Shown here in pieces: positions 17,514 to 25,485 of a stretch of 64,000 bases of DNA. The notes beneath the pieces are model-generated. The model was not told where the DNA came from, made no database searches, and saw nothing but the letters and a program-made list of their open reading frames with translations. This DNA is from Mediterranea sp. An20 (lineage in GTDB: Bacteria; Bacteroidota; Bacteroidia; Bacteroidales; Bacteroidaceae): NCBI RefSeq assembly GCF_002160055.1, contig NZ_NFJV01000011.1, positions 1-64,000 of the forward strand, read 5' to 3'. Position 1 is the stretch's first letter; every line of letters starts with the position of its first letter. The position numbers and the translations under genes were made by a program.

Positions 17514-18359
17514 ATGAAAGTAATTCATACAGTCGCAGCCTTGCAGGCCGAGTTGTCTGCCTTGCGGGCCGAAGGTAAGAGTGTGGGCTTGGTGCCCACG
17601 ATGGGTGCGTTGCATGCCGGTCATGCCTCGCTGGTAGACCGCAGTGTGCGTGAAAACGATGTGACGGTAGTCAGTGTTTTCGTCAATCCCACCCAATTCA
17701 ATGACAAAAATGATTTGCAGAAGTATCCGCGCACGCTGGAGGCAGATTGCCGTCTGCTCGAAACGCACGGAGCCACCATCGCCTTTGCTCCGTCGGTGGA
17801 GGAGGTGTATCCTGAGCCTGATACGCGTCAGTTCAGCTACGCGCCACTGGACACGGTGATGGAAGGCCAATTCCGTCCCGGCCACTTCAACGGCGTGTGC
17901 CAGGTGGTCAGCAAGCTTTTCGATATGGTGAAGCCCGACCGTGCCTACTTTGGCGAGAAAGACTTCCAGCAGTTGGCCATCGTTCGTGAGATGGTGCGGC
18001 AGATGCATTTCCCTCTTCAGATTGTGGGTTGCCCGATAGTCCGCGAAGCCGACGGTCTGGCTCTAAGTAGCCGTAATGCCCGTCTGACGCCCCAACAGCG
18101 CACGCAGGCCCTGCAAATCTCGCAGACGCTCTTTGCCAGCGTAGACTATGCCAAGACGCATACCGTGCAGGAGACCAGGCAGTTTGTGGAAGACCGTATC
18201 GCAGCAGCCGAGGGACTTCGTCTCGAATATTTTGAACTAGTAGACGGCAATACGTTGCAAAGCATTGCTGAGTGGAAGGATACGACCTATCCAGTGGGCT
18301 GCATTACTGTGTTCTGCGGTGAAGTGCGCCTGATTGATAACATTAAATATAAGGAATAA
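17514..18359 (+). CDS. panC: Pantothenate synthetase
   Basis: The enzyme joins pantoate and beta-alanine with ATP to make pantothenate, the precursor of coenzyme A. Its 281 residues include the nucleotide-binding HIGH-type motif in [15 protein letters not shown] (His-Ala-Gly-His), the pantoate site region [40 protein letters not shown] and the KMSKS-equivalent GLALSSRN. It is followed after 5 bp by panD, which supplies the beta-alanine, so the two final steps of the pathway are in one operon. Length and motifs are normal. Confidence 0.97.
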   Translation: MKVIHTVAALQAELSALRAEGKSVGLVPTMGALHAGHASLVDRSVRENDVTVVSVFVNPTQFNDKNDLQKYPRTLEADCRLLETHGATIAFAPSVEEVYPEPDTRQFSYAPLDTVMEGQFRPGHFNGVCQVVSKLFDMVKPDRAYFGEKDFQQLAIVREMVRQMHFPLQIVGCPIVREADGLALSSRNARLTPQQRTQALQISQTLFASVDYAKTHTVQETRQFVEDRIAAAEGLRLEYFELVDGNTLQSIAEWKDTTYPVGCITVFCGEVRLIDNIKYKE

Positions 18360-18364
18360 GGAGA

Positions 18365-18715
18365 ATGTTGATAGAAGTTCTGAAATCGAAAATCCACTGC
18401 GCCCGCGTTACTGAGGCCAACCTCAACTACATGGGCAGCATCACCATTGATGAAGACCTGCTGGATGCCGCGGGCATGATTGCCGGCGAGAAGGTGGCCA
18501 TCGTAGACAACAACAACGGTGAACGCTTCGAAACCTACATCATCAAAGGAGAACGCGGGTCGGGTTGCATCTGCCTGAACGGTGCCGCCGCCCGCAAGGT
18601 GCAACCGGACGACATCGTCATCATCATGTCCTACGCCCTGATGGACTTCGAGGAGGCCAAGTCTTTCAAGCCGATGGTCATCTTCCCCGACCCGGCGACG
18701 AACCGGCTGGTGTAA
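18365..18715 (+). CDS. panD: Aspartate 1-decarboxylase
   Basis: This pyruvoyl enzyme makes beta-alanine from aspartate. The 116-residue proenzyme has the self-cleavage site Gly24-Ser25 in YMGSITIDE. The upstream [11 protein letters not shown], the Tyr in [11 protein letters not shown] and the NGAAARKV loop are all typical. It is translationally close to panC (5-bp gap). The gene ends 36 bp before a perfect palindrome belonging to the REP/transposase unit on the other side. Confidence 0.97.
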   Translation: MLIEVLKSKIHCARVTEANLNYMGSITIDEDLLDAAGMIAGEKVAIVDNNNGERFETYIIKGERGSGCICLNGAAARKVQPDDIVIIMSYALMDFEEAKSFKPMVIFPDPATNRLV

Positions 18716-18751
18716 ACGAATCTGTTTATTGTTTCGTTTGATATGTTTGTG

Positions 18752-18779
18752 GTAGAGACGCGATTAATCGCGTCTCTAC
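18752..18779. repeat. REP-like perfect palindrome, extragenic copy
   Basis: This is a perfect 28-bp palindrome whose half-site is GTAGAGACGCGATT. It lies between the convergent panD and transposase genes, 11 bp from the transposase stop. A second copy is inside the transposase coding region. Confidence 0.85.
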
Positions 18780-18790
18780 ATCATTTAATA

Positions 18791-19342
18791 TCATTCTGCC
18801 TTATTCAATTCATCTAAATCCCACTGGCTGACATTATGGTATATATAGGTGGCGATACGGTTCATTTCATCTTGGTTGCGAATGATATGGTCGTAGAAAC
18901 GGGCCTGCCACCCGAATGGGATACCGTTCAGATGTGCCATACGGCTGATACGTGCCTTCACGCCACGAATGACCGTTCCCAATGATTTATATATCATAGG
19001 ATTTCGTGATATTACCGTTGTCGTTTCTGTTGCAGTAGAGACGCGATTAATCGCGTCTCTATAATTGCCGTCATTACCATCAATAATTACAATGGCGTGG
19101 ATATGGTTGGGCATAACAACGAACAATGGAATTTCTGCATACGGATAATGAATAGATACATTGGAAAAATGGTCAGACGCAATCTTTCCTATAGCAGACA
19201 ATTGCATCTCTCCGTTTTCAATTTCACCGAAATAATGCATACGTCCGGCAGTACATATCGTTATAAAATATGCTCCACCGCTATAGTCATGCCATGTTGC
19301 ACGTGCTGTTGGTATGCGGTATTTGTTCTGATATAGATTCAC
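18791..19342 (-). CDS. REP-associated tyrosine transposase (RAYT, Y1 family)
   Basis: This 183-residue member of the Y1/HUH transposase superfamily is associated with REP palindromes. The HUH metal site is His80-Ile-His82 in VVMPNHIHAIVI. The N-terminal TWHDYSGGAYFITICT block is characteristic, and the catalytic tyrosine is probably Tyr150 in WQARFYDHIIRNQDEM. RAYTs are usually single-copy domesticated enzymes that act on REP sequences in single-stranded DNA. The matching palindrome lies 11 bp beyond the stop, and a second copy forms codons 94-102 (YRDAINRVS). It is preceded 9 bp upstream by a DUF3267 gene. Confidence 0.9.
   Translation of the reverse strand: MNLYQNKYRIPTARATWHDYSGGAYFITICTAGRMHYFGEIENGEMQLSAIGKIASDHFSNVSIHYPYAEIPLFVVMPNHIHAIVIIDGNDGNYRDAINRVSTATETTTVISRNPMIYKSLGTVIRGVKARISRMAHLNGIPFGWQARFYDHIIRNQDEMNRIATYIYHNVSQWDLDELNKAE
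19036..19061. repeat. REP-like palindrome inside the transposase gene
   Basis: This is a perfect 26-bp palindrome identical to the core of the extragenic copy at 18753-18778. It is read in frame by the transposase gene as YRDAINRVS, in a loop after the HUH strand. Confidence 0.85.
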
Positions 19343-19351
19343 GTTTGGCTT

Positions 19352-19990
19352 TTATTTATGATGTATATTTGTATTGTCTGGCGTTGTTGCCGTAGAGACG
19401 TACCAATAATCCCGTCCGTCTTCTCCCTCCTGCATGTATCCTCCGCGCGGAACCTGTCGCCAGGCACAGAGTGCGTTCATATAGTCGGGAGCAGGGCCAA
19501 CGGCACTCATGATGGCGCACCCCCAACACAACGAAGCCAGGGCCTTGGCTTCGGCTGGACAGAGCAGGAAGATAATCCAAGGAAGGATACAGAGCAGCAT
19601 CGGCAGCAGACACATCACGAAATACCTTCCCCGGCTGATGGATGCCCCGCAATCCATATAGAAAAGGAAGCGCTTGTAAAGCACGCCAATATACGCCGTG
19701 GCTCCCTTGGGATAGCACCAGGCATGCAGACACTCGTGCAGAGGCCCCAATAGCAGGGCCAGTGCCATGCCTGCCACTATCCACGGTTTGTCCCGCAGGT
19801 CGGTTTGCAGCAGGTAGTTCTTTAAGTAGAGCGAAGCTAATATGGGGAGATAGACGGGAGCGGCCAACAGGATAGCTTTCAACCAATAGTGCCGCCGGGG
19901 GATGAGAAGCGGGTGGACGTCGGGAGGCAACGGTCGGCGCGGGGCACGAATGACGTGTTCGGTAAATCCTTTCCAGATAATCTTTACCAT
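19352..19990 (-). CDS. DUF3267-type putative membrane zinc metallopeptidase
   Basis: This 212-residue protein has about four hydrophobic helices and an intramembrane HExxH zinc motif, His85-Glu-Cys-Leu-His89, in LLGPLHECLHAWCYPKG. That places it in the DUF3267 (putative zincin) family. Substrate and function are unknown. GTAGAGACG, half of the neighbouring REP palindrome, lies in its 3' coding region at 19392-19400. It probably shares a transcript with the transposase. A terminator ends the preceding gene on its other side. Confidence 0.75.
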   Translation of the reverse strand: MVKIIWKGFTEHVIRAPRRPLPPDVHPLLIPRRHYWLKAILLAAPVYLPILASLYLKNYLLQTDLRDKPWIVAGMALALLLGPLHECLHAWCYPKGATAYIGVLYKRFLFYMDCGASISRGRYFVMCLLPMLLCILPWIIFLLCPAEAKALASLCWGCAIMSAVGPAPDYMNALCAWRQVPRGGYMQEGEDGRDYWYVSTATTPDNTNIHHK

Positions 19991-20004
19991 GTTGAGAAAA
20001 ATAT

Positions 20005-20040
20005 AGGCTTACGTCTTCTGTGGAAGAAGCACGTAAGCCT
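20005..20040 (-). terminator. Terminator of the NfnAB-like gene
   Basis: AGGCTTACGT pairs perfectly with ACGTAAGCCT, with a further CTTCT/AGAAG stem inside. On the minus strand it is followed by ATATTTTTCTC, a good intrinsic terminator. Confidence 0.8.
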
Positions 20041-20063
20041 TTGTTATTGTTAATCAGTTATCT

Positions 20064-22373
20064 TCAGCCGCGCAACTGCTTGTCCATCGCAGCAGCTGCA
20101 CGCCGCCCGTCGCCCATGGCCAGGATGACCGTTGCACCGCCGCGCACGATGTCGCCTCCGGCGAAGAGGAAGGGGATGGACGACTGCATGTCGTCGTTCA
20201 CGGCGATGGTGCCCTTACGGCCCAGTTCCAATCCTTCGACGGAGTGAGGCACGATGGGGTTGGGCGATACGCCCACGCTGACGATGGCCAGGTCAATGTC
20301 CAGCGTTTCCGTGGCACCGGGGATGGGCACGGGGCTGCGGCGGCCGCTGGCATCGGGCTCGCCCAGTTCCATCTTCTGGAGGACGATTTGTTTCACGCGT
20401 CCCTGCTCGTCGGCAATATATTCGATGGGGTTGTGCAGTGTCATGAACTCTACGCCCTCTTCCTTGGCGTGTTTCACCTCTTCGATGCGGGCGGGCATTT
20501 CGGCCTCGCTGCGGCGGTAGACGATGATGGCACGCTCGGCACCCAGACGGCGGGCGGTGCGCACGGAGTCCATGGCCGTATTGCCGCCGCCGATGACTGC
20601 CACACGCTTGCCAAAGGGCACAGGGGTGTCACTGTCTTCGCTGGCAGCGTCCATCAGGTTGACACGCGTCAGGTATTCGTTGGATGAGAGGATGTTTATC
20701 GAGTTCTCGCCGGGGATGCCCATGAAGTTGGGCAGGCCGGCACCGCTGGCCACGAATACACCGCGGAATCCGGCTTCTTTCAGTTCGGCGATGCTGAGTG
20801 TCTTGCCGATGATGCAGTCTTTCTCGAACTGCACGCCCATCTTGGCGAGGTTGTCTATCTCCACGTCCACAATCTTATTGGGCAAGCGGAATTCGGGAAT
20901 ACCGTATTTCAGCACGCCGCCAATCTCGTGCAGGGCTTCGAATACAGTCACGTCGTAGCCCTTCTTCGCCATGTCGCCTGCGAAGGACAGACCGGCGGGA
21001 CCGCTTCCTACGACGGCCACCTTGATACCGTTTCTCTCCTTAATCTCGGGCACGGAGATTTGGCCGCTGTCGCGTTCGTAGTCGGCGGCAAAGCGTTCCA
21101 GGTAGCCGATGGCCACAGCAGGCTCGTTCATTTTCAGATGGATACATTTCGATTCGCACTGCTTCTCCTGCGGGCAGACACGACCACATACGGCGGGCAG
21201 GGCGCTGGTCTCCTTCAGGGTTTTAGCAGCTTCGAGGAACTCGCCTTTTTCGATATGTTTGATGAAGCGCGGGATGTCGATGCCCACGGGGCAACCCTGC
21301 ATACAGCCGGGGTTGGCGCAGTCCAGGCACCGTTTGGCCTCGGTCAGTGCCTGCTCTTCGTTGAGGCCGAGGTTCACCTCCTCGCGGCGGCTGTGGCTGC
21401 GGTATTCGGGGTCGAGCTCAGGCATTTGGACGCGGGGGATGGCGGTGCGCTCCTTCGGTTTCATGGACTTGCGCAGCTCTACGCGCCAGGGAGCGTTGCG
21501 GGTCTTGTCTTCTTCGGCGGGTTGAACGGGTTCGCCCGTGGCCTGGCAGGTGTCGGGATGCTCTAATTTGTGCATCTCTTCCTGCTCGTAGGGCTTGAAG
21601 GCACCCATGCGTTTCAGCATCTCGTCGAAGTCCACCTGGTGTCCGTCGAACTCAGGGCCGTCCACGCACACAAACTTGGTCTTGCCGCCCACGGTGATAC
21701 GGCAGGCGCCGCACATGCCCGTGCCGTCCACCATGATGGTGTTGAGTGACACGTCGGTAGGAATGTTGTATTTCTTGGTGAGCAGGCAGACGAACTTCAT
21801 CATGATGGCAGGGCCGATGGCGAAGCATTTGTCTACCTTCTCGCGCAGGATAACTTGTTCGACACCCTGCGTGACGAGGCCTTTCTGTCCGTATGAACCA
21901 TCGTCGGTCATGATGATGACTTCATCGCTGGAGGCGCGCATCTCTTTTTCCAGTATAATCAGTTCCTTGGTGCGTCCGGCAAGTACGGTGATGACGCGGT
22001 TGCCTGCCGCCTTCAGGGCCTGTACGATGGGCAGCATCGGAGCAACGCCCACACCACCTCCGGCGCAGACCACGGTGCCGAATTTCTCAATGTGCGTGGC
22101 TTGTCCCAGCGGGCCGACAACGTCGGTGATATAGTCGCCTTCGTTCAGTTCGCAGAGGCGGGTGGAGGAGAGGCCCACTTCCTGCACGACGAGGGTGATG
22201 GTACCGGCCACGGGGTCGGCTTCGGCGATAGTGAGGGGCATACGTTCGCCCTTCTCGCCGACGCGGACGATAACGAAGTGCCCGGCCTTGCGCGACCGGG
22301 CGATAAGCGGTGCTTCAACAACGAGTTTGAAGACCTTTTCGGAGAAATGTTCTTTGTGAAGAATCTTGTTCAT
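20064..22373 (-). CDS. Fused NfnA/NfnB-like NAD(P)H oxidoreductase (FNR-type subunit + glutamate synthase small-chain-like subunit)
   Basis: This 769-residue fusion corresponds to two proteins that are separate in many bacteria. Residues about 1-270 form an FAD/NAD-binding ferredoxin-reductase module with a [2Fe-2S] cysteine set in GTGMCGACRITVGGKTKFVC. Residues about 300-769 form a GltD-like module. It has the iron-sulphur motifs CLDCANPGCMQGCPVG and CGRVCPQEKQCESKC, the FAD loop VAVVGSGPAGLSFAGDMA and the NADP loop VAVIGGGNTAMDSVRTARRL. The separated pair bifurcates electrons between NADH, NADPH and ferredoxin (Nfn/SudAB). Automatic annotation often calls the fused form bifunctional dihydroorotate dehydrogenase B/glutamate synthase, which I think is misleading. 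It is transcribed alone from a promoter at about 22448. Confidence 0.88.
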   Translation of the reverse strand: MNKILHKEHFSEKVFKLVVEAPLIARSRKAGHFVIVRVGEKGERMPLTIAEADPVAGTITLVVQEVGLSSTRLCELNEGDYITDVVGPLGQATHIEKFGTVVCAGGGVGVAPMLPIVQALKAAGNRVITVLAGRTKELIILEKEMRASSDEVIIMTDDGSYGQKGLVTQGVEQVILREKVDKCFAIGPAIMMKFVCLLTKKYNIPTDVSLNTIMVDGTGMCGACRITVGGKTKFVCVDGPEFDGHQVDFDEMLKRMGAFKPYEQEEMHKLEHPDTCQATGEPVQPAEEDKTRNAPWRVELRKSMKPKERTAIPRVQMPELDPEYRSHSRREEVNLGLNEEQALTEAKRCLDCANPGCMQGCPVGIDIPRFIKHIEKGEFLEAAKTLKETSALPAVCGRVCPQEKQCESKCIHLKMNEPAVAIGYLERFAADYERDSGQISVPEIKERNGIKVAVVGSGPAGLSFAGDMAKKGYDVTVFEALHEIGGVLKYGIPEFRLPNKIVDVEIDNLAKMGVQFEKDCIIGKTLSIAELKEAGFRGVFVASGAGLPNFMGIPGENSINILSSNEYLTRVNLMDAASEDSDTPVPFGKRVAVIGGGNTAMDSVRTARRLGAERAIIVYRRSEAEMPARIEEVKHAKEEGVEFMTLHNPIEYIADEQGRVKQIVLQKMELGEPDASGRRSPVPIPGATETLDIDLAIVSVGVSPNPIVPHSVEGLELGRKGTIAVNDDMQSSIPFLFAGGDIVRGGATVILAMGDGRRAAAAMDKQLRG

Positions 22374-22917
22374 ATTAGTTAGTATGTGTAATTACGTGTT
22401 GAGCGTGTGGCTGATGATATATCTTTCCATACGTTTTTACTTCCCCGCAAATGTACGAAAAAAAGGAGAACGTCCGTCCCGACATCCTCCTTTCTTGTGT
22501 TTTTTTAGCGTTAGTCCAGGCTCCCGTCAGTCTGCTCTGGCCTGTGTTGTTCTGTCGGTATGACTGCTATATGTATATTGCTTGTCTTTCTAAGGTATCC
22601 GTAGCAAACTTCCCATACCTTTGAAGCTGCTTTCATATATAGATGAAGCAAGGCTGGAAAGGCAGTAAGGTGTATGAAAGATGCGTGAAAGCAGATTCTT
22701 CCCTGGTAAGCTTATCAGAATCAGATATTTCCCAGAAGGAGAGGAGGCTGTTGTTCCACCCTGGTTGAAGCATAGGAAGAAATCGATGATGGAGATGTCC
22801 GCCCTCTCCAGCAGGCGGCTTGTCAGGGCTTCGGTCGATGTCGTGCAGTTGACTTCCCGGTCGGGGAAGGCGAAGATGAGTGGGTTTTCGTTTCCTTCTA
22901 TTTTTGTTATATGGGTG
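22374..22917. other. Gene-free region between the toxin gene and the NfnAB-like gene
   Basis: These 544 bp hold no gene I can support. The part next to the NfnAB-like gene contains its promoter. On the minus strand a frame without any ATG stays open from about 22917 to 22592 and reads like coding sequence for about 40 residues (ENPLIFAFPDREVNC, TEALTSRLLERADISIIDFF). It may be a gene remnant. Confidence 0.45.
22448..22455 (-). promoter_or_regulatory. Probable promoter of the NfnAB-like gene
   Basis: The minus-strand reading TACATTTG is an exact -7 match. It would give a leader of about 70 nt. The -33 box is unclear. Confidence 0.5.
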
Positions 22918-23256
22918 TTATGGGTTATGGGTGTCGCTTCCGGTTAGTCCGTCGGCCTGCCGGACGGGTTCGCGGCGGGTGTCCCAAAGGGCGGCGATGC
23001 GGATAGTATCGGCCTCTACATGGTACACCAACTTGCAATACTTGTGTACTACGATACTCCGGAAGCCTTCAGGGTGCTCTGCCAATAGTGGCTCCTTGCG
23101 ACCCATGCCGGGATTGGCGGCCAGCAACGGCTCATAGCTGAGCAAGCGATGGTAGATGTTTTGCATGACCCGCCGACCAAACTCTTGCTCCGCATAGGCA
23201 AGCAGTTGGTTGAGTTGGCGGGTAGCCTTGGCATTCCATATTACTCGCATAGCCAA
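22918..23256 (-). CDS. RelE/ParE-family toxin
   Basis: This small basic protein of 112 residues has the RelE/ParE fold sequence pattern: MRVIWNAKATRQLNQLLAYA, then PGMGRKEPLLAEHPEGFRSI, KYCKLVYHVEADTIRIAALW and DTRREP at the end of the fold. Family toxins either cut mRNA on the ribosome or poison DNA gyrase, and the sequence does not separate these. The start (Met1 at 23256 or Met3 at 23250) overlaps the last codons of the upstream antitoxin gene by up to 16 bp, the usual arrangement for a coupled toxin-antitoxin pair. The last ten residues run into a CCCATAAC-like repeat. Confidence 0.85.
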   Translation of the reverse strand: MAMRVIWNAKATRQLNQLLAYAEQEFGRRVMQNIYHRLLSYEPLLAANPGMGRKEPLLAEHPEGFRSIVVHKYCKLVYHVEADTIRIAALWDTRREPVRQADGLTGSDTHNP

Positions 23257-23495
23257 GGGTATTTGTTTTCCATCATGTGCCTGACTTCTTCCGTGGTATA
23301 TACTCGTCCGGCCTTTTCATCGGCCAGTGATTCATCAATCCAGCCATTGATTTCCTCCATGGTGTAGGGCTTGAGGCGTTGTTTCTCTTCTTCCTCCACT
23401 TCTTCGTAGAGCTTGCCGGCCAGCCAGCGTTTGTTGTCGGGGCTGAGCGATTGTATCAGTTTCCACAGATAATCCAATGATACGGTTGCTTCCAT
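23241..23495 (-). CDS. Probable antitoxin partner of the RelE/ParE toxin
   Basis: This 84-residue acidic protein is encoded immediately before the toxin and overlaps it. The N-terminal part (YLWKLIQSLSPDNKRWLAGK) is helical. The C-terminal part (EEINGWIDESLADEKAGRVY) matches the short helical antitoxins often seen with ParE-like toxins, whose last helix binds the toxin. I do not see a classical ribbon-helix-helix DNA-binding motif, so autoregulation is uncertain. The promoter overlaps the terminator of the upstream serS gene. Confidence 0.72.
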   Translation of the reverse strand: MEATVSLDYLWKLIQSLSPDNKRWLAGKLYEEVEEEEKQRLKPYTMEEINGWIDESLADEKAGRVYTTEEVRHMMENKYPWLCE

Positions 23496-23528
23496 AGTTT
23501 GTTCCTTCTACTAATTGGTTCGATATGG

Positions 23529-23560
23529 CAAAGGTAAAAGAAAGGCAGGAACTTTGCAAG
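23529..23560 (-). promoter_or_regulatory. Promoter of the toxin-antitoxin pair
   Basis: On the minus strand it reads CTTG, a 20-base spacer, then TACCTTTG (23529-23536). Transcription would start about 28 nt before the antitoxin gene. The element overlaps the serS terminator hairpin. Confidence 0.6.
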
Positions 23561-23574
23561 CCCCTGCCTTCTTT
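23538..23574 (-). terminator. serS terminator
   Basis: GGCAGG pairs with CCTGCC, extended by AAGAAA against TTCTTT. On the minus strand it is followed by TTTCTTTTACC. Confidence 0.7.
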
Positions 23575-23596
23575 TCTTGTGTAATAATAATGTGTA

Positions 23597-24871
23597 TCAG
23601 TCAATCATGTCGAATCCACAGTAGGGCACCAGTGCCTTGGGGATGCGGATTCCTTCCGGTGTCTGGTTGTTCTCCAGCAGGGCAGCCACGATGCGGGGCA
23701 GGGCGAGGGCCGAGCCGTTGAGCGTGTGACACAATTCGGTTTTCTTGTCTGCCGTGCGATAGCGGCATTTCAGGCGGTTGGCCTGGTAAGTATCGAAGTT
23801 AGACACGGAGCTGACTTCCAACCAACGCTTCTGCGCCTCGCTGTAGACCTCGAAGTCGTAGCAGATGGCGGCCGTGAAGCTGATGTCGCCACCGCAGAGG
23901 CGCAGGATGCGGTAGGGAAGTTCGAGTTTCTGCAGCAGACCCTCTACGTGGTCCAGCATCTCCTGATGGCTCTGGCGGCTGTGTTCGGGCTTGTCGATAC
24001 GCACCAGCTCAACCTTGGAGAACTCATGCAGACGGTTCAGTCCGCGCACGTCCTTGCCATAGCTGCCGGCTTCGCGGCGGAAACACTCAGTGTAAGCACA
24101 GTTCTTGATGGGGAGGTCCTTCTCGTCGAGGATGACGTCGCGGTAGATGTTCGTCACGGGTACCTCGGCAGTCGGGATAAGGTAGAGGTCATCCACCTCG
24201 CAGTGGTACATTTGTCCTTCCTTGTCGGGCAGTTGGCCGGTGCCGTATCCCGAGGCGGCGTTGACCACCGTGGGTGGCATCACTTCGGTGTAGCCCGATG
24301 CGCGTGCTTCGTCCAGGAAGAAGTTGATGAGGGCGCGTTGCAGGCGGGCGCCTTTGCCTTTGTAGACGGGAAATCCGGCGCCGGTAATCTTCACACCCAG
24401 GTCGAAGTCGATGATGTCATACTTCTTGGCCAGTTCCCAGTGGGGCAGTGCGTCTTTGGGCAGGGGTGTTTCCATGCCCCCCATCTTGACCACGAGGTTG
24501 TCTTCGGCGCCATTGCCTTCGGGCACTTCTTCGTAGGGCACGTTGGGGATGGTGTAGAGCAACTGTTGCAGGTCGTGTGCCGCCTGGTCCATGTCTGCCT
24601 GCAGGGTTTTGTTGGTTTCTTTCAGCGAGGCCACGCGTGCTTTGGCGGCTTCAGCTTCATCTTTCTTGCCTTCCTTCATCAGCGCGCCGATGGCCTTGGA
24701 GGTGGTATTCACCTCGGCCAGGTTCGTGTCCAGCACGACCTGCGTGCTTTTGCGCTTGTTGTTGAGGGCGAGCACCTGTTCGATGGTCTCCTTGGCATTC
24801 TTGAAGTGTTTCTTTTCGAGTCCGCGCACCACGGCGTCGGTGTTCTCGGTAATTTGTTTGATGGTAAGCAT
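23597..24871 (-). CDS. serS: Serine--tRNA ligase
   Basis: This class II aminoacyl-tRNA synthetase has the normal length of 424 residues. The N-terminal coiled-coil arm that contacts the tRNA spans about 30-105 (heptads in AALMKEGKKDEAEAAKARVA and SLKETNKTLQADMDQAAHDL). Motif 2 is FRREAGSYGKDVRGLNRLHE, and motif 3 includes NGSALALPRIVAALLENNQT. The serine-binding TAEVP is present. It is transcribed on its own from a -7 element 40 bp upstream. Confidence 0.97.
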   Translation of the reverse strand: MLTIKQITENTDAVVRGLEKKHFKNAKETIEQVLALNNKRKSTQVVLDTNLAEVNTTSKAIGALMKEGKKDEAEAAKARVASLKETNKTLQADMDQAAHDLQQLLYTIPNVPYEEVPEGNGAEDNLVVKMGGMETPLPKDALPHWELAKKYDIIDFDLGVKITGAGFPVYKGKGARLQRALINFFLDEARASGYTEVMPPTVVNAASGYGTGQLPDKEGQMYHCEVDDLYLIPTAEVPVTNIYRDVILDEKDLPIKNCAYTECFRREAGSYGKDVRGLNRLHEFSKVELVRIDKPEHSRQSHQEMLDHVEGLLQKLELPYRILRLCGGDISFTAAICYDFEVYSEAQKRWLEVSSVSNFDTYQANRLKCRYRTADKKTELCHTLNGSALALPRIVAALLENNQTPEGIRIPKALVPYCGFDMID

Positions 24872-24910
24872 GGTTCAATAGCTTTATTTGGTTATTTCTT
24901 TTTCGTGCCG

Positions 24911-24918
24911 CAAAGATA
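24911..24918 (-). promoter_or_regulatory. Probable serS promoter
   Basis: The minus-strand reading TATCTTTG is an exact -7 match, 39 bp before the serS start. No -33 box was found. Confidence 0.5.
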
Positions 24919-25000
24919 GGGAAAAAACAAATACGTGTGTACGTAGCGTGTGTTTTGCTTTGGCTGAAAATGTTGGTGTGGACTGTGGCGGGGTATGAAA

Positions 25001-25084
25001 AACTGCGTATATACGCGTTTCAGGCAGTATATACGCAGTTGTAAACGCGTGTATATGTATTTTCAACAATGAATATACGCGTTT
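25001..25084. repeat. Cluster of nested TATACGC palindromes
   Basis: There are two adjacent hairpins. AACTGCGTATATAC (25001-25014) pairs perfectly with 25027-25040. AAACGCGTGTATAT (25043-25056) pairs with ATATACGCGTTT (25073-25084). The cluster lies between the 3' end of the acidic-protein gene and the serS promoter. Confidence 0.75.
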
Positions 25085-25100
25085 TCGGGTCGGCTTGCGT

Positions 25101-25436
25101 TCAGTTTTCGTCATCCAGCGAGTCGGCATATTCCATCTCGCCTTGTACGATGAAAAGCAGTTCCTCGGGGTCATACTCGCCCATTTCATCCTTGCGTGCT
25201 TCTTTGATGATGTAGTCAACGACTTTTTCCAAGTCGATTTCAATGCAGCCATCGTCATCGGGTTGCGCATCGAGAATGCCGCTTTGGGCGTAATACTCGT
25301 CAATCAGGTCGAGGAAGTAGTAGAACTCGTCGTCCGTGAACTTGTCTTTCAGTTCCTGCGGCAGGTAGCTTTTGATGAATTCGATAGTCTTTTCATCATC
25401 GAGGTCATCCTGCAGAAAGTCGTCTTCTTGTCTCAT
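25101..25436 (-). CDS. Conserved acidic protein of unknown function
   Basis: This is a 111-residue, strongly acidic protein (about one third Asp/Glu) without cysteine-rich, membrane or signal features. The sequence MRQEDDFLQDDLDDEKTIEF, LPQELKDKFTDDEFYYFLDL and EARKDEMGEYDPEELLFIVQ suggests a compact helical fold. I recognise it as a type of small protein seen next to trxA in Bacteroides, but not as a named family. It lies 49 bp downstream of trxA on the same strand and is probably in the dnaE-trxA transcript. Confidence 0.75.
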   Translation of the reverse strand: MRQEDDFLQDDLDDEKTIEFIKSYLPQELKDKFTDDEFYYFLDLIDEYYAQSGILDAQPDDDGCIEIDLEKVVDYIIKEARKDEMGEYDPEELLFIVQGEMEYADSLDDEN

Positions 25437-25485
25437 ATCATTTATCTTTTAGAGGGTGAAACGGTCATAGTACATTGCGTCGGTC

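Noticed and set aside
18752-19342. Possible complete insertion sequence around the Y1-type transposase.
   Set aside because: No accessory TnpB gene and no IS200-type ends are present. The single gene with REP palindromes fits a RAYT better.
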